From assembly GCA_030158115.1 (NCBI GenBank), contig JAOATK010000017.1, positions 1-61,916 on the forward strand: a stretch of DNA of 61,916 nt, written 5' to 3'. Below are positions 1 through 9,020 of this stretch, in pieces. This DNA is from Legionella sp. (GTDB lineage: Bacteria; Pseudomonadota; Gammaproteobacteria; Legionellales; Legionellaceae). The translations under genes and the position numbers were made by a program. Every line of letters starts with the position of its first letter. Position 1 is the stretch's first letter. A model generated the notes under the pieces. It worked only from the letters and a program-made list of their open reading frames with translations, was not told where the DNA came from and did not search any database.

Positions 1-45
1 GTAAAGTTCCTTACCATTGTTTTTTAGCGAAGCGGATTAATTAAG

Positions 46-77
46 CTGTACATGATAAAAAAATCTGTCATGTACAG
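46..77. other. Intergenic hairpin
   Basis: Perfect 10-bp inverted repeat (CTGTACATGA and its complement) around a 12-base A/T-rich loop, just downstream of the minus-strand gene that ends at 108. It could end that transcript, but the T-run lies in the loop and not after the stem, so a terminator role is uncertain. Confidence 0.4.
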
Positions 78-107
78 AGAATAATACCACTGCCTTGAAT
101 AAATTTC

Positions 108-947
108 TTACATCGCAAATGAAACAGTTGAAACCTTTTGCACCTCATCATCAGCGGCAACCGTATTTTCCTTAGGGGAATTCAGCTCCTGCTGAACACT
201 TTCTACTTCTGTGCGTGCTTTGGTCTCTACACGAGTATGCACTAATGAAATCCCTGGCATCCCACGACCAAAAAATTGCATTAAAAATTGTATAGGGACC
301 ATTAACATCTCTTTGAAAGTCATTGTGGCTGCTTCAATACCCTTTGTAGTCACATTATCCATATCGTCAATATGACGAATAAATACCTTTTCTAATATCG
401 CGGAATGTTGTTTGTATACTTCATCCACGTTCACATTGCGACTACGTTCTACTTCCAAAAGATGCTTTTCAAAATCCAAATTTGCGTCCCAAAGCTTGCC
501 TCTTCTTTCTTGAAATTGAACTAATTCCGTATCGTAAAATTTCATTTTTGCATCCATTTCTGCACGCAACTTATCTAATATCTCTTTGCGCTCAACTAAA
601 ATTTGACTGCTGCTAATAATCTCTGTTGACTCTTTTAAAATGAATTTGGAATACTGGTCCACTAATTCCATTTTTTTAGAAAGAATGCTATCTATTTCCT
701 TATCAATAAATAAAATAGCATCTTTATTGGCGCCCAAAACCATGTAATGAGCTTCAAAACGTTTACCGCTTTGCATTTGCGTTCTTAATTCTTGCAATTT
801 ATTTGCTTCTTGTGATAACGCTCTATTTTGAGCCTGATCATTTAATTTCTTATCACGACTAATCAATAACTGCCGGATAAACGCAATAATAACTACCACT
901 GTACCAAGGGAGGCGGCGCAAATAAGCGCTATACTTACTGGTTCCAT
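108..947 (-). CDS. Membrane-anchored coiled-coil protein, unknown function
   Basis: A 279-aa protein that I do not recognise. I start it at the ATG at 947 because TAAGGAG lies just upstream; a longer reading to 1022 adds 25 unconvincing residues. Residues about 4-27 form one hydrophobic segment, followed by about 150 charged, heptad-rich residues (likely coiled coil) and a second mildly hydrophobic stretch near 210-225. The acidic, serine-rich tail has no visible motif. The preceding gene (958-1614) ends 11 bases upstream and its stop codon lies inside this ribosome-binding site, so the two are probably co-translated. It is likely inner-membrane with a cytoplasmic coiled coil, but no enzyme signature is visible. 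Confidence 0.75.
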   Translation of the reverse strand: MEPVSIALICAASLGTVVVIIAFIRQLLISRDKKLNDQAQNRALSQEANKLQELRTQMQSGKRFEAHYMVLGANKDAILFIDKEIDSILSKKMELVDQYSKFILKESTEIISSSQILVERKEILDKLRAEMDAKMKFYDTELVQFQERRGKLWDANLDFEKHLLEVERSRNVNVDEVYKQHSAILEKVFIRHIDDMDNVTTKGIEAATMTFKEMLMVPIQFLMQFFGRGMPGISLVHTRVETKARTEVESVQQELNSPKENTVAADDEVQKVSTVSFAM

Positions 948-957
948 AATCAACTCC

Positions 958-1614
958 TTAATGAGACAAAAGCACCAATTGGGTATGTATTTCAAGGGCA
1001 AAATAGTGACTAAAGGATTCAAACGAATTAACTTTTGGCCATTGTCTGGATTGAGATGTCATCCGACTCATAGCCGTTGAAAAAATAGAGGGATAGTAAT
1101 TTTTTACAAAGGGTTTAATGCTCATTAAATTCGGAAAATTCTTGATCATTACAGTGGCATTTTCTTCTAAATGAGATAAATTCACCTGTTCTACTACATC
1201 CACCAAATCTTCTTGCTCATCCACTAAAGACTTCAGCCAATGGAGCAATGGCATCTTGGGTTTTAAAAGAATTAATTGATGTCCTTTCTCAATACTAGAT
1301 TCTTGTAAAATAATATGCTGGTGCATTTCAAGTTTAAAGCAACACAGAAAATCCAAAAAGCTAGACTCTATCTCATTGCGCGCCTCATCCCCTAACCAAC
1401 GACAAATTTCATGACGAAACATGGTCTTAAAATGCTTTTCAATTTCATCAAGTGTCTCTTCATCTGAATGATGTTTCTTTATTACATAAGCCGTATTATC
1501 AATTTTTAACAACCCAGGATTTGGCACTAAATACTCTGGTAATTGCGCTGCTAAAAATGCAAAAAAAACAGGGGTTGGTCTCAATATTATTATTTCATAT
1601 GATTTTTGCGGCAT
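958..1614 (-). CDS. Hypothetical protein, first gene of a two-gene operon
   Basis: A 218-aa protein without a recognisable family. It has no signal peptide and only a weakly hydrophobic N-terminus (IIILRPTPVFFAFLAAQLPE), which may be a buried strand. The rest is mixed alpha/beta in character with many charged residues. It starts with ATG preceded by a GGAGCGATC stretch. Its TAA stop overlaps the Shine-Dalgarno of the coiled-coil membrane protein that follows, so the pair likely works together. Possibly Legionella-specific; I assign no function. Confidence 0.7.
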   Translation of the reverse strand: MPQKSYEIIILRPTPVFFAFLAAQLPEYLVPNPGLLKIDNTAYVIKKHHSDEETLDEIEKHFKTMFRHEICRWLGDEARNEIESSFLDFLCCFKLEMHQHIILQESSIEKGHQLILLKPKMPLLHWLKSLVDEQEDLVDVVEQVNLSHLEENATVMIKNFPNLMSIKPFVKNYYPSIFSTAMSRMTSQSRQWPKVNSFESFSHYFALEIHTQLVLLSH

Positions 1615-1633
1615 GATCGCTCCTTGATCTCAC

Positions 1634-1677
1634 TATATTGTGCAGCCACAAAATTAACTTTGTGACTACACAATATA
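1634..1677. repeat. Imperfect palindrome, CACAAA/TTTGTG family
   Basis: A 44-bp imperfect inverted repeat with outer arms TATATTGTG and CACAATATA and inner arms CACAAA and TTTGTG around an ATTAAC centre. A similar palindrome lies at 43754-43794, so this is likely a dispersed intergenic repeat. It sits between the hypothetical operon and mutY, which are divergently transcribed. Confidence 0.5.
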
Positions 1678-1803
1678 TAAAACGATAGACCATCTAGTAA
1701 GACTTTGCGAATCATTTTAAATTTTTTTTCGCATCATGAGCAGGTATTAATCATATTAAATTTAAGGTACTATTTTATTGAGTTAATTATTAAGTTTTGA
1801 AAC

Positions 1804-2856
1804 GTGAATAACGAAAATTTATTAGAGCAATTTAGTGAGCCATTACTCCAATGGTTTGCATTAAATGGACGCAAGAATTTACCCTGGCAATTACCAAGAA
1901 CTGCATACAGAGTGTGGATTTCAGAAATCATGCTTCAACAAACCCAAGTACAGACTGTTATTCCCTACTTTGAACGCTTTATGGATAAGTTTCCCAGCAT
2001 TGATGAGTTAGCCAAAGCCGATGATGATGAGGTTCTTTCTTTATGGTCAGGACTTGGCTATTACAGTCGCGCTAGAAATCTCCATAGAACAGCAAAAATA
2101 ATCTTTAATGAGTATCAAGGCATTTTTCCCCAAGACCTTACCTTATTAAATGAATTACCAGGGATTGGCACATCAACCGCAGGGGCTATTTTGTCACAAG
2201 CATTTAATATGCCTACCGCTATTTTAGATGGCAACGTTAAGCGCGTATTAACACGTTTTTTTGCCATCAAAGGTTATCCCGAACAAGCACAAGTAAAAAA
2301 AACATTATGGAAATTAGCGAATTCCTGCATGCCGCAGGAACACTGCGCTGATTATACTCAAGCAATTATGGATTTGGGGGCTACCTGCTGCACGTCGAAA
2401 AAACCTAATTGCTTTAATTGCCCCTTGCAAGATAACTGCAAGGCGTTACAAGATAAAGAACAGCATTTATACCCTACAAGAAAAATTAAAAAACCAGTTC
2501 CAGTTCAACAACAACAATTTTTAGTTCTGTGTAATTCTCAAGGTAATATTTATTTGGAAAAAAGACCCCCAGTGGGATTATGGGGTGGACTCTGGTGTTT
2601 GCCGAGCTTAGACGAAGGAAAATGCCCTCTCGATTTTATTCAAAACGAATATAACTTAAAAGGTGAAGAACCTAAAACTCTTCTTTCTTTTAAACATTGC
2701 TTTAGTCATTTTCATTTAAAAATCAATGCATTAGCTATTAATACGCGGCCTTTTGGAAGACAGCTAAATGAACAAAAAGGACAATGGTTTTCAAAAGACC
2801 AGTTAATCTCACTAGGACTAGCCAAACCTACCAGTAAAATCTTAGCGACTATTTAA
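1804..2856 (+). CDS. mutY: A/G-specific adenine DNA glycosylase MutY
   Basis: Base-excision repair glycosylase that removes adenine mispaired with 8-oxoguanine. The 350-aa length is usual. The catalytic glutamate sits in ISEIMLQQTQ (E41), the helix-hairpin-helix is LPGIGTSTAG (about 118-127), and the conserved aspartate is D142 in LDGNVKRV. Four cysteines C196, C203, C206 and C212 have the C-x6-C-x2-C-x5-C spacing of the 4Fe-4S cluster. The last 120 residues form the NUDIX-like domain that recognises 8-oxoG. It starts with GTG. The end overlaps the convergent Sel1 lipoprotein gene by 8 bases. Confidence 0.96.
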   Translation: MNNENLLEQFSEPLLQWFALNGRKNLPWQLPRTAYRVWISEIMLQQTQVQTVIPYFERFMDKFPSIDELAKADDDEVLSLWSGLGYYSRARNLHRTAKIIFNEYQGIFPQDLTLLNELPGIGTSTAGAILSQAFNMPTAILDGNVKRVLTRFFAIKGYPEQAQVKKTLWKLANSCMPQEHCADYTQAIMDLGATCCTSKKPNCFNCPLQDNCKALQDKEQHLYPTRKIKKPVPVQQQQFLVLCNSQGNIYLEKRPPVGLWGGLWCLPSLDEGKCPLDFIQNEYNLKGEEPKTLLSFKHCFSHFHLKINALAINTRPFGRQLNEQKGQWFSKDQLISLGLAKPTSKILATI

Positions 2857-3166
2857 CATTTCCTTCCAAAATACAAATAGCTGCTTTAGCATCTGGCTGT
2901 CCCAAATTGGCTGCTGCTTTAATCCAAAACCAGGCTTTTTTACGATCCTCTATCACGCCTCTTCCGTAATAATACATATATCCCACTGCATATTGGGCAT
3001 CAGGATTTCCTCTTTCGGCCTCGGGCTTTAAACGTACAAAAGCTTTTCGGTATTCTTCCGCTCTAAAATTGATGATTCCTTCGCGTAAATTGATTGTGTG
3101 TGCAAAACATCCTGCCAAAATCGGGATAAAAAGAAGACTCAATAGTAATTTATATAGTTGTTTCAT
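2849..3166 (-). CDS. Sel1-repeat lipoprotein
   Basis: A 105-aa predicted lipoprotein: residues 1-19 form a signal peptide ending in the lipobox LAGC. The remainder carries one clear Sel1-like (SLR) unit (YAVGYMYYYGRGV then KKAWFWIKAAA) and part of another. Sel1 repeats mediate protein-protein contacts. The ATG follows the lspC stop codon directly, with GAGGA as ribosome-binding site, so it is co-transcribed with lspC. A link to type II secretion is suggested only by this adjacency. Confidence 0.85.
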   Translation of the reverse strand: MKQLYKLLLSLLFIPILAGCFAHTINLREGIINFRAEEYRKAFVRLKPEAERGNPDAQYAVGYMYYYGRGVIEDRKKAWFWIKAAANLGQPDAKAAICILEGNVK

Positions 3167-3670
3167 TTATTCCTCTTTCAAAGGTTGCGCCATGGGCTCA
3201 AAAATTAAATCATTTTTAGGTAAACTTAAACGCTCCAAGGTGCCTTGTCGCTCAACTAAAACACCCTTGGCCATGATACGTTTAATAACCGCATCCCCTG
3301 GTATTGTATCACCTAGTTTATAATTTTTTTCTTCACCGCCTGAGGCACGAATTATCACTTGTGAGTCACTTATATCATCAGCAAATAATATGCCGACTAA
3401 GGTAACATCCAACATGGATTTTCTAATACTATTTAAATCATCAGGAACATAAACACCAAATAAAGAAGCTTTTGATATGATTTTAAAAGAGTCTTCTTTA
3501 GGTATTACTAACCTAGTTTTCTCGACATTTGACACCGCGCGAACCGGCGCAGGAGAAAACTCTAATCTAGATAATTCAAGAAGTATCAAGATAGAAAATA
3601 AACAAATCAAAGCAACGCTAATCCATTGCGCATATTTTGCTGACAATAAATAATGAAGATCAAGTTTCAT
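3167..3670 (-). CDS. lspC: Type II secretion system protein GspC/LspC
   Basis: Inner-membrane component C of the type II (Lsp) secretion machine, which links the inner-membrane platform to the outer-membrane secretin. I read 167 aa from the internal ATG at 3670. One transmembrane segment lies at about 17-38, followed by a periplasmic homology region (KASLFGVYV, then SMLDVTLVGILFAD, then KLGDTIPGDAVIKRIMAKGV). There is little after it, so the PDZ or coiled-coil domain of longer GspC proteins is absent. A longer frame to 3712 would begin in a GTAGCCTGGATGCAGCG repeat fragment and is unlikely to be the native start. L. pneumophila also keeps lspC apart from the other lsp genes. Confidence 0.88.
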   Translation of the reverse strand: MKLDLHYLLSAKYAQWISVALICLFSILILLELSRLEFSPAPVRAVSNVEKTRLVIPKEDSFKIISKASLFGVYVPDDLNSIRKSMLDVTLVGILFADDISDSQVIIRASGGEEKNYKLGDTIPGDAVIKRIMAKGVLVERQGTLERLSLPKNDLIFEPMAQPLKEE

Positions 3671-3798
3671 GCTCAAAATACCTTTGCTTCGCTGCATCCA
3701 GGCTACTTTCATTAATTGATACCTTCTTATACTGAGTATAGAATAGCTTACATAGGACTCAACGACCAGACAAAAATTTAATATATAAGGATTATAGC

Positions 3799-4953
3799 GT
3801 GCTGAAAAAAAATCACTTCGATACTCGAGCCATTCATGCCGGTCAAGAGCCCTGCCCCAGTACGGGTGCCGTCATGACACCTATTTATGCTACGTCTACC
3901 TACCGACAAACTGCCCCAGGCGAACATTTAGGCTATGAATATTCACGCACTCACAATCCCACTCGAACAGCCTATGAGGCATGTATAGCGAGTTTAGAGT
4001 CAGGTCAACGAGGATTTGCCTTTGCCTCTGGAATGGCTGCTATCAACACTGTGATTGATTTATTAGACTCAGGCGATCATGTGATTGCAATGGATGATCT
4101 CTATGGTGGCACCTTTCGATTATTTGATAAAGTTAAAACACGTACCGCAAAACTGTCTTTTACTTTTTTAGACATGACTGACACGGCATCTATAGAAGCT
4201 GCTATTACTCCAAAAACTCGTTTAATTTGGGTGGAAACTCCGTCGAATCCGATGCTAAAATTGGTTAATTTACGAGAAATCGCCTCTATTGCCAAGCGAC
4301 ATAATCTCATTAGTGTGGTCGATAATACCTTTGCAACCCCTTGGATTCAAAGACCTCTTGAGCTAGGTTGCGACATTGTTTTACACTCAGCCACAAAATA
4401 TTTAAATGGTCATTCGGACGTCGTAAGTGGTGTTGTGGTCGTTGGTGATAATCCAACACTCTGTGATCAAATTGCTTTTTTACATAATTCTTGTGGCGGC
4501 GTTGCAGGCCCATTTGATAGCTTTTTAGTACTGAGAAGTTTAAAAACATTGTCTCTACGCATGGAAAGGCACTGTGACAATGCCCAATATTTAGCAAAAT
4601 GGTTGAGCAACCATCCTAAAGTTAAAAAAGTAATTTATCCCGGGCTTGAGAGCCATCCTCAGCATGAATTAGCTACAGAACAAATGCACCGCTTTGGTGG
4701 CATGATTTCCATAGTCATTGAGGGCGGCCTAGAAGAAGCCAAACGATTTTTAGCCCGATGCAAAATATTTACATTAGCAGAAAGTCTTGGCGGTGTAGAG
4801 AGTTTAATTGAGCACCCAGCTATTATGACTCATGCCTCCATCCCCCCAGAAACACGTAAAGCCTTAGGGATTGAAGATGGATTTATTCGCCTGTCCGTAG
4901 GAATAGAACATATCAATGATTTACAAGCTGATTTAGAACAAGCCTTAAATTAA
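3799..4953 (+). CDS. PLP-dependent cystathionine gamma-synthase/lyase family enzyme
   Basis: A 384-aa Cys/Met-metabolism PLP enzyme. The Schiff-base lysine is K200 in [12 protein letters not shown]. The phosphate-binding YSRTHNPT (48-55) and the FASGMAAI segment (75-82) are intact, and the C-terminus has the family pattern [13 protein letters not shown]. Members act on cystathionine, O-succinylhomoserine or homocysteine, and sequence by eye cannot separate synthase from lyase. GTG start with an upstream AAGG. dapD follows after 14 bases and dapE after that. The grouping fits shared succinyl-intermediate and aspartate-family amino-acid metabolism and gives mild support to an O-succinylhomoserine-using synthase (metB-like). 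Confidence 0.9.
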   Translation: MLKKNHFDTRAIHAGQEPCPSTGAVMTPIYATSTYRQTAPGEHLGYEYSRTHNPTRTAYEACIASLESGQRGFAFASGMAAINTVIDLLDSGDHVIAMDDLYGGTFRLFDKVKTRTAKLSFTFLDMTDTASIEAAITPKTRLIWVETPSNPMLKLVNLREIASIAKRHNLISVVDNTFATPWIQRPLELGCDIVLHSATKYLNGHSDVVSGVVVVGDNPTLCDQIAFLHNSCGGVAGPFDSFLVLRSLKTLSLRMERHCDNAQYLAKWLSNHPKVKKVIYPGLESHPQHELATEQMHRFGGMISIVIEGGLEEAKRFLARCKIFTLAESLGGVESLIEHPAIMTHASIPPETRKALGIEDGFIRLSVGIEHINDLQADLEQALN

Positions 4954-4967
4954 AACAAGGAAATCAC

Positions 4968-5789
4968 ATGCACACGTTACAAGCACTCATCGAACAAGCA
5001 TTTGAAGCGCGTCAAACACTATCACCACATACTGCTACGCCCGAATTAATCGCAGCAGTCAATGAAGTACTTTCTTGTCTAGATAGCGGTCAATATCGTG
5101 TTGCAGAAAAAATAGAGGGCCAATGGATTGTTCATCAATGGATTAAAAAAGCAGTTCTTTTGTCTTTTAAACTATTCTCAAATCAAGTAATAAATGCCGG
5201 ATTTTGTGAATTTTATGACAAAGTTCCTCTAAAATACCAAGGGTATACAGAAGAACAATTCCAGCAAACTGGCGTTAGAGTGGTTCCTCATGCCATGGTT
5301 CGTAAAGGGGCTTATATTGCCAAAAACTGCATTTTAATGCCTTCATACGTCAATATCGGTGCTTATATTGATGAAGGCGTTATGGTGGATACTTGGGCCA
5401 CAGTAGGTTCTTGTGCTCAGATAGGTAAAAATGTTCACCTGTCAGGTGGTGTTGGAATTGGTGGTGTGTTGGAACCATTGCAAGCCAACCCAACGATTAT
5501 TGAAGACAATTGCTTCATTGGCGCACGCTCTGAAGTAGTTGAGGGTGTCATTGTAGAGCGTAATTCTGTTATCTCAATGGGTGTTTATTTAGGACAAAGT
5601 ACAAAAATATACAATCGCCTGACTGGAGAAGTCACTTATGGTCGTATTCCTGAAGGTTCTGTAGTCGTTGCTGGAAATTTACCTAGCGAAGATAAAAGTC
5701 ATAGCCTTTACTGTGCTGTCATTGTGAAACAAGTAGATGAAAAAACCAGAGCGAAAGTAAGCATTAATGAACTATTAAGAGCAAATTAA
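4968..5789 (+). CDS. dapD: Tetrahydrodipicolinate N-succinyltransferase DapD
   Basis: Transfers succinyl from succinyl-CoA to tetrahydrodipicolinate in the diaminopimelate/lysine pathway, feeding peptidoglycan. The 273-aa length matches the family. After an alpha-helical N-domain come imperfect hexapeptide repeats (roughly 105-215) that form a left-handed beta helix, including [20 protein letters not shown] and [14 protein letters not shown]. The YDKVPLKY segment near 84 is also typical. It lies 14 bases after the PLP enzyme and 1 base before dapE, a tight operon. Confidence 0.97.
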   Translation: MHTLQALIEQAFEARQTLSPHTATPELIAAVNEVLSCLDSGQYRVAEKIEGQWIVHQWIKKAVLLSFKLFSNQVINAGFCEFYDKVPLKYQGYTEEQFQQTGVRVVPHAMVRKGAYIAKNCILMPSYVNIGAYIDEGVMVDTWATVGSCAQIGKNVHLSGGVGIGGVLEPLQANPTIIEDNCFIGARSEVVEGVIVERNSVISMGVYLGQSTKIYNRLTGEVTYGRIPEGSVVVAGNLPSEDKSHSLYCAVIVKQVDEKTRAKVSINELLRAN

Positions 5790-5790
5790 C

Positions 5791-6927
5791 ATGTCAGAAC
5801 TAAAAGCATTGTTAGATAAGCTCATTGAGTTTCCTTCTATTACTCCAGAGGATGCGGGCTGCCAAGATTTTATCATTAGCCTTTTGCAAGAAGCAGGATT
5901 TAGTTGTGAACGCATGAATCAGGGACCTGTCTCTAATTTTTTTGCTACTTATGGAAATACAGGGCCTTTATTAGTATTTGCAGGACATACTGATGTAGTT
6001 CCTGTTGGAGATATAGCTTCGTGGATAACCGATCCTTTTGAATTAGAAGAAAAAGATGGGATGCTTTACGGTCGTGGAGTGGCCGATATGAAAGGAAGCC
6101 TTGCCTGCATGTTGGTGATGGCAAAACGCTTTGTTACGACTTATCCTGATTTTCCTGGAAGGTTAGGCTTTCTTATTACCAGCGGTGAAGAAGGTGATGA
6201 CTATGATCTCGGTACGCCTTATGTCATGCAACAGTTAAATGAACAAGGTATCCATATTGATTACTGCATCGTTGGCGAACCCTCTAGTACAAAGCACATT
6301 GGTGATGTAATAAAAATTGGGCGGCGTGGTTCTTTGAGTGCCAAAATCAAATTAAAAGGCAAACAAGGTCATGTGGCCTACCCTCACCTAGCAGAAAATC
6401 CGATTCATACAATGAGTCCTGCATTAGCTAAATTGACTTCAGTTGAGTGGGATAAAGGAAACGCTTATTTTCCACCAACCTCCATGCAAATTACTTGTAT
6501 TAAATCTGGAGGCGATGCCGCAAATATTATTCCTGGCGAATTGCACCTGCACTTAAATTTTAGATATTCCACTGAGCAAACCCAAAATTCACTAAAAGAA
6601 AAAGTATCTAACCTCTTTGCTGAGTTTAAGCTTAATCCTCAGATTGAATGGCGATTAAGTGGAGAACCTTTCCTAACAGCCAAGGGCAAATTACTTGAAA
6701 GCACTCAAAAAGCTATTTTGGAGCATACAGGTTGTGCAGCTGAGTTATCAACCAATGGCGGAACTTCAGATGGCCGATTTATAGCACCTTATCAAGTAGA
6801 AGTCATTGAGTTAGGCCCTGTCAACGCCACCATTCATCAAGTCAATGAATCCGTCTCTCTAGACAGTCTGCAGCAATTGGAGGCACTATATTTTTCAATT
6901 TGTAAAAAGTTATTACTTCAGACATAA
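5791..6927 (+). CDS. dapE: Succinyl-diaminopimelate desuccinylase DapE
   Basis: Zinc-dependent M20-family hydrolase that removes succinate from N-succinyl-L,L-diaminopimelate, the step after DapD and its aminotransferase. The 378-aa length is typical. Metal and catalytic residues are visible: H66 and D68 in FAGHTDVVP, D99 in GRGVADMKG, E133-E134 in TSGEEGDD, and a C-terminal histidine in ATIHQVNE. The NGGTSDGRF segment is characteristic of DapE. It begins 1 base after the dapD stop, so translation is probably coupled. Confidence 0.97.
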   Translation: MSELKALLDKLIEFPSITPEDAGCQDFIISLLQEAGFSCERMNQGPVSNFFATYGNTGPLLVFAGHTDVVPVGDIASWITDPFELEEKDGMLYGRGVADMKGSLACMLVMAKRFVTTYPDFPGRLGFLITSGEEGDDYDLGTPYVMQQLNEQGIHIDYCIVGEPSSTKHIGDVIKIGRRGSLSAKIKLKGKQGHVAYPHLAENPIHTMSPALAKLTSVEWDKGNAYFPPTSMQITCIKSGGDAANIIPGELHLHLNFRYSTEQTQNSLKEKVSNLFAEFKLNPQIEWRLSGEPFLTAKGKLLESTQKAILEHTGCAAELSTNGGTSDGRFIAPYQVEVIELGPVNATIHQVNESVSLDSLQQLEALYFSICKKLLLQT

Positions 6928-6972
6928 TAAACTTGCCTTTAAATATCAATTCAATAACTTTATAGGGAGATA

Positions 6973-7284
6973 ATGATTATGAATGGTTGCAAATTAAGTC
7001 CTGTAGCTTTCGGTATGGCATTTGGTGTTCTTTGGGGAATCAGCATCCTACTAATGGGATTAGCTGCTACCTATTACACATACGGACAAAACTTTGTAGT
7101 GTCTTTAGGTACATTATATCCTGGATATACACCTTCTGTTAAAGGAAGCGTGTTAGGTGCTATTATAGGATTTATTGATGCATTTTTGATGGGCTTTATC
7201 ATTGCCTGGCTATACAACAAATTCAGTCGCTGTGCCTGTGCATGCTGTGATGGCCAGAAAAAATCAAAAGCGAAAAAAGCGTAA
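6973..7284 (+). CDS. Small two-helix membrane protein (holin-like annotation in relatives)
   Basis: A 103-aa protein with two hydrophobic segments (about 9-34 and 58-84) separated by a short loop containing YTYGQNFV and a LYPGYTP turn. A cysteine-rich motif (CACACC) and a lysine-rich tail follow. From memory, similar Legionella proteins are annotated as bacteriophage holin; nothing here shows lytic function and no phage genes are nearby. AGGGAG precedes two possible starts (6973 and 6979). A long palindromic repeat follows 16 bases downstream and may end the dap operon transcript. Confidence 0.75.
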   Translation: MIMNGCKLSPVAFGMAFGVLWGISILLMGLAATYYTYGQNFVVSLGTLYPGYTPSVKGSVLGAIIGFIDAFLMGFIIAWLYNKFSRCACACCDGQKKSKAKKA

Positions 7285-7299
7285 GTTTGAAAAAGACAA

Positions 7300-7380
7300 C
7301 GTAGTCTGGATGCAGCAAAGCGTAATCCGGGATCAGTAGCACCGAATTCCCGGATTACGCTTTGCTGCATCCAGACTACG
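7300..7380. repeat. Long perfect palindromic repeat (GTAG family, copy 1)
   Basis: Perfect 33-bp inverted repeat (arms 7300-7332 and 7348-7380) around a 15-base loop. The outer end reads GTAGTCTGGATGCAGC and the inner end GCGTAATCCGGGA. It is nearly the same element, including loop length and loop sequence pattern (TC-GT-GCACC-AAT), as 53651-53727. It lies between convergent genes and may also serve as a bidirectional terminator or RNA stabiliser. Confidence 0.85.
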
Positions 7381-7389
7381 TCATTAAAT

Positions 7390-7839
7390 TTAATTAACCA
7401 CGTGCCATGAACCATCTGGCTGACGACAGGCGCTGCCACGAATGGTTTGTGTTTGTCCATCAATTACAGCTCGTGTTGTATACTCACGGCAAGGCAAACT
7501 TTCATGGTAATAAGTTCTTATCGGTTGAACCGTATAACGATTTCCAGTATCTGGATTGGACCAGCCTACTGATCGACCTGTAGGTGCAGTTTCTAAAGCA
7601 CGCTGCATTTCCATTTGATCTTGTCTATCCATACTTTTACCAATTTTGCCACCTAGAAAGGCACCAATAAGAGCACCGCCAGCTGCTGCCATTACTTTAC
7701 CAGAGCCACCACCAAACTGACTCCCCAGCAATCCACCAATAACACCACCTGATAGGGTACCCACACCCTCATTATTTATTGGCGCACAACCCACCAAGAA
7801 TAAAGACATAGATAATGATGCAACAGTTAACTTTTTCAT
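7390..7839 (-). CDS. Glycine-zipper surface lipoprotein (RT0821/Lpp0805 type)
   Basis: A 149-aa lipoprotein. The signal peptide ends at the lipobox LVGC (C18). Residues about 27-68 form a glycine-zipper two-helix region (GGVIGGLLGSQFGGG, then GGALIGAFLGGKIG). The C-terminal domain has paired cysteines (LPCREYTT and GSACRQPDGSW), typical of the 17-kDa surface-antigen-like family named for RT0821 and Lpp0805. It is probably an outer-membrane-associated structural protein of unknown activity, transcribed on its own. Confidence 0.88.
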   Translation of the reverse strand: MKKLTVASLSMSLFLVGCAPINNEGVGTLSGGVIGGLLGSQFGGGSGKVMAAAGGALIGAFLGGKIGKSMDRQDQMEMQRALETAPTGRSVGWSNPDTGNRYTVQPIRTYYHESLPCREYTTRAVIDGQTQTIRGSACRQPDGSWHVVN

Positions 7840-7945
7840 GAGATATCACCAATATGAGGTTTAAAATCGAGGTTATTCTAGCACCCCGTATAATTATTCT
7901 CCATACCTAATTGACCCTGATAGTTACTATGCGCTCGCGACGTAC

Positions 7946-9019
7946 CTAATAATGACGAACACGCTCTGTAATTTGACAAAGAAGTTCATACCCGGAAGTG
8001 CCTGCAGCCTGCGCAATACGTTCAACTAAAATATGAGTTCCCCATAGCTCAACGGGCGTCTCTAATTGAATATCAGGATGGTCGGTTAGATTGATTGCCA
8101 TCATGTCCATGGAGACCCGCCCTATGATAAAGACTTCTCTTCCTTGCACCCAAACCGGTGTGTTTTCTGCAATGTGACGTGGGTAACCATCACCATAACC
8201 TGCAGCAACAATACCAATTCGCGACGGTTTGTCGCTCTTCCAAGTACCGCTGTACCCTATTGGAATTAAAGGGGGATTCTCGTGAATGGCACTAATTGCT
8301 GAAACAAACCGCATGACCGGCAATAGTCCTAAATCAATAGCTGTTTTATTTGCCAATGGAGATACACCATACAGCATGATTCCAGGCCTGACTGCATCTG
8401 CATGTGTTTTTGGAAATGAAATAATCGCAGCAGAATTAGCCATACTGCGTTGGCTAAATCCAGCCACAGAGATACTTTCAAACAGCTCGATTTGCTGGGT
8501 ATTTTCTATGCGAAAAGGCTCATCAGCACAAGCCATATGAGTCATTAAACCAATGTCTTTATCAACCCAAGCACAATGTTGCAAGGCATCCATCACGTCT
8601 TGTAATTCATCAGGCTCAAAACCTAATCGACGCATACCTGTATTTATTTTGATCCAGATTTTAATAGGAGTAGATAATGGTGTATTTAATAACCATTGAA
8701 GCTGGTGAGGTTGATGTAATACACAGCCGAAATCATATTGGGCTATTGTTTTAAATTCATCAGGACTAAATACCCCATGAAAAAGAATACAAGGTGTTCT
8801 ACTTCCAAGCTTGCGAATCGCTAAGGCTTCTTCAACGCAAGCCACACCAAACGCATCAACCTGCCCATCTAATACAGGAATGACTATGGGTAAACCACAA
8901 CCATAGGCATTGGCTTTCACCATGGCAATGATTTTCTTACCTGGAGCAAAATGCTTTATTCGCTCCAAATTATACAGTAAAGCGCCCGGATTAATGATTA
9001 CTCGGGTAGGCCTTGACAC
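7946..9019 (-). CDS. alr: Alanine racemase
   Basis: PLP enzyme that interconverts L- and D-alanine for peptidoglycan. The 357-aa length is usual. The PLP lysine is K35 in [11 protein letters not shown], and the second catalytic base is the tyrosine in IGYSGTW (near 255). [12 protein letters not shown] and VGRVSMDM-type segments (here [14 protein letters not shown]) are present. The start is GTG at 9019, one base after the dnaB stop at 9021, so alr is likely translationally coupled to dnaB. The same dnaB-alr order occurs in other gammaproteobacteria. Confidence 0.96.
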   Translation of the reverse strand: MSRPTRVIINPGALLYNLERIKHFAPGKKIIAMVKANAYGCGLPIVIPVLDGQVDAFGVACVEEALAIRKLGSRTPCILFHGVFSPDEFKTIAQYDFGCVLHQPHQLQWLLNTPLSTPIKIWIKINTGMRRLGFEPDELQDVMDALQHCAWVDKDIGLMTHMACADEPFRIENTQQIELFESISVAGFSQRSMANSAAIISFPKTHADAVRPGIMLYGVSPLANKTAIDLGLLPVMRFVSAISAIHENPPLIPIGYSGTWKSDKPSRIGIVAAGYGDGYPRHIAENTPVWVQGREVFIIGRVSMDMMAINLTDHPDIQLETPVELWGTHILVERIAQAAGTSGYELLCQITERVRHY

Positions 9020-9020
9020 G

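Noticed and set aside
6973-7284. Phage holin as sign of a prophage
   Set aside because: No phage genes are near; two-helix membrane proteins easily acquire the holin label.
7074-7463. 129-aa reading frame on the minus strand
   Set aside because: It runs across the 7300 palindrome and antisense to the small membrane-protein gene; no ribosome-binding site.
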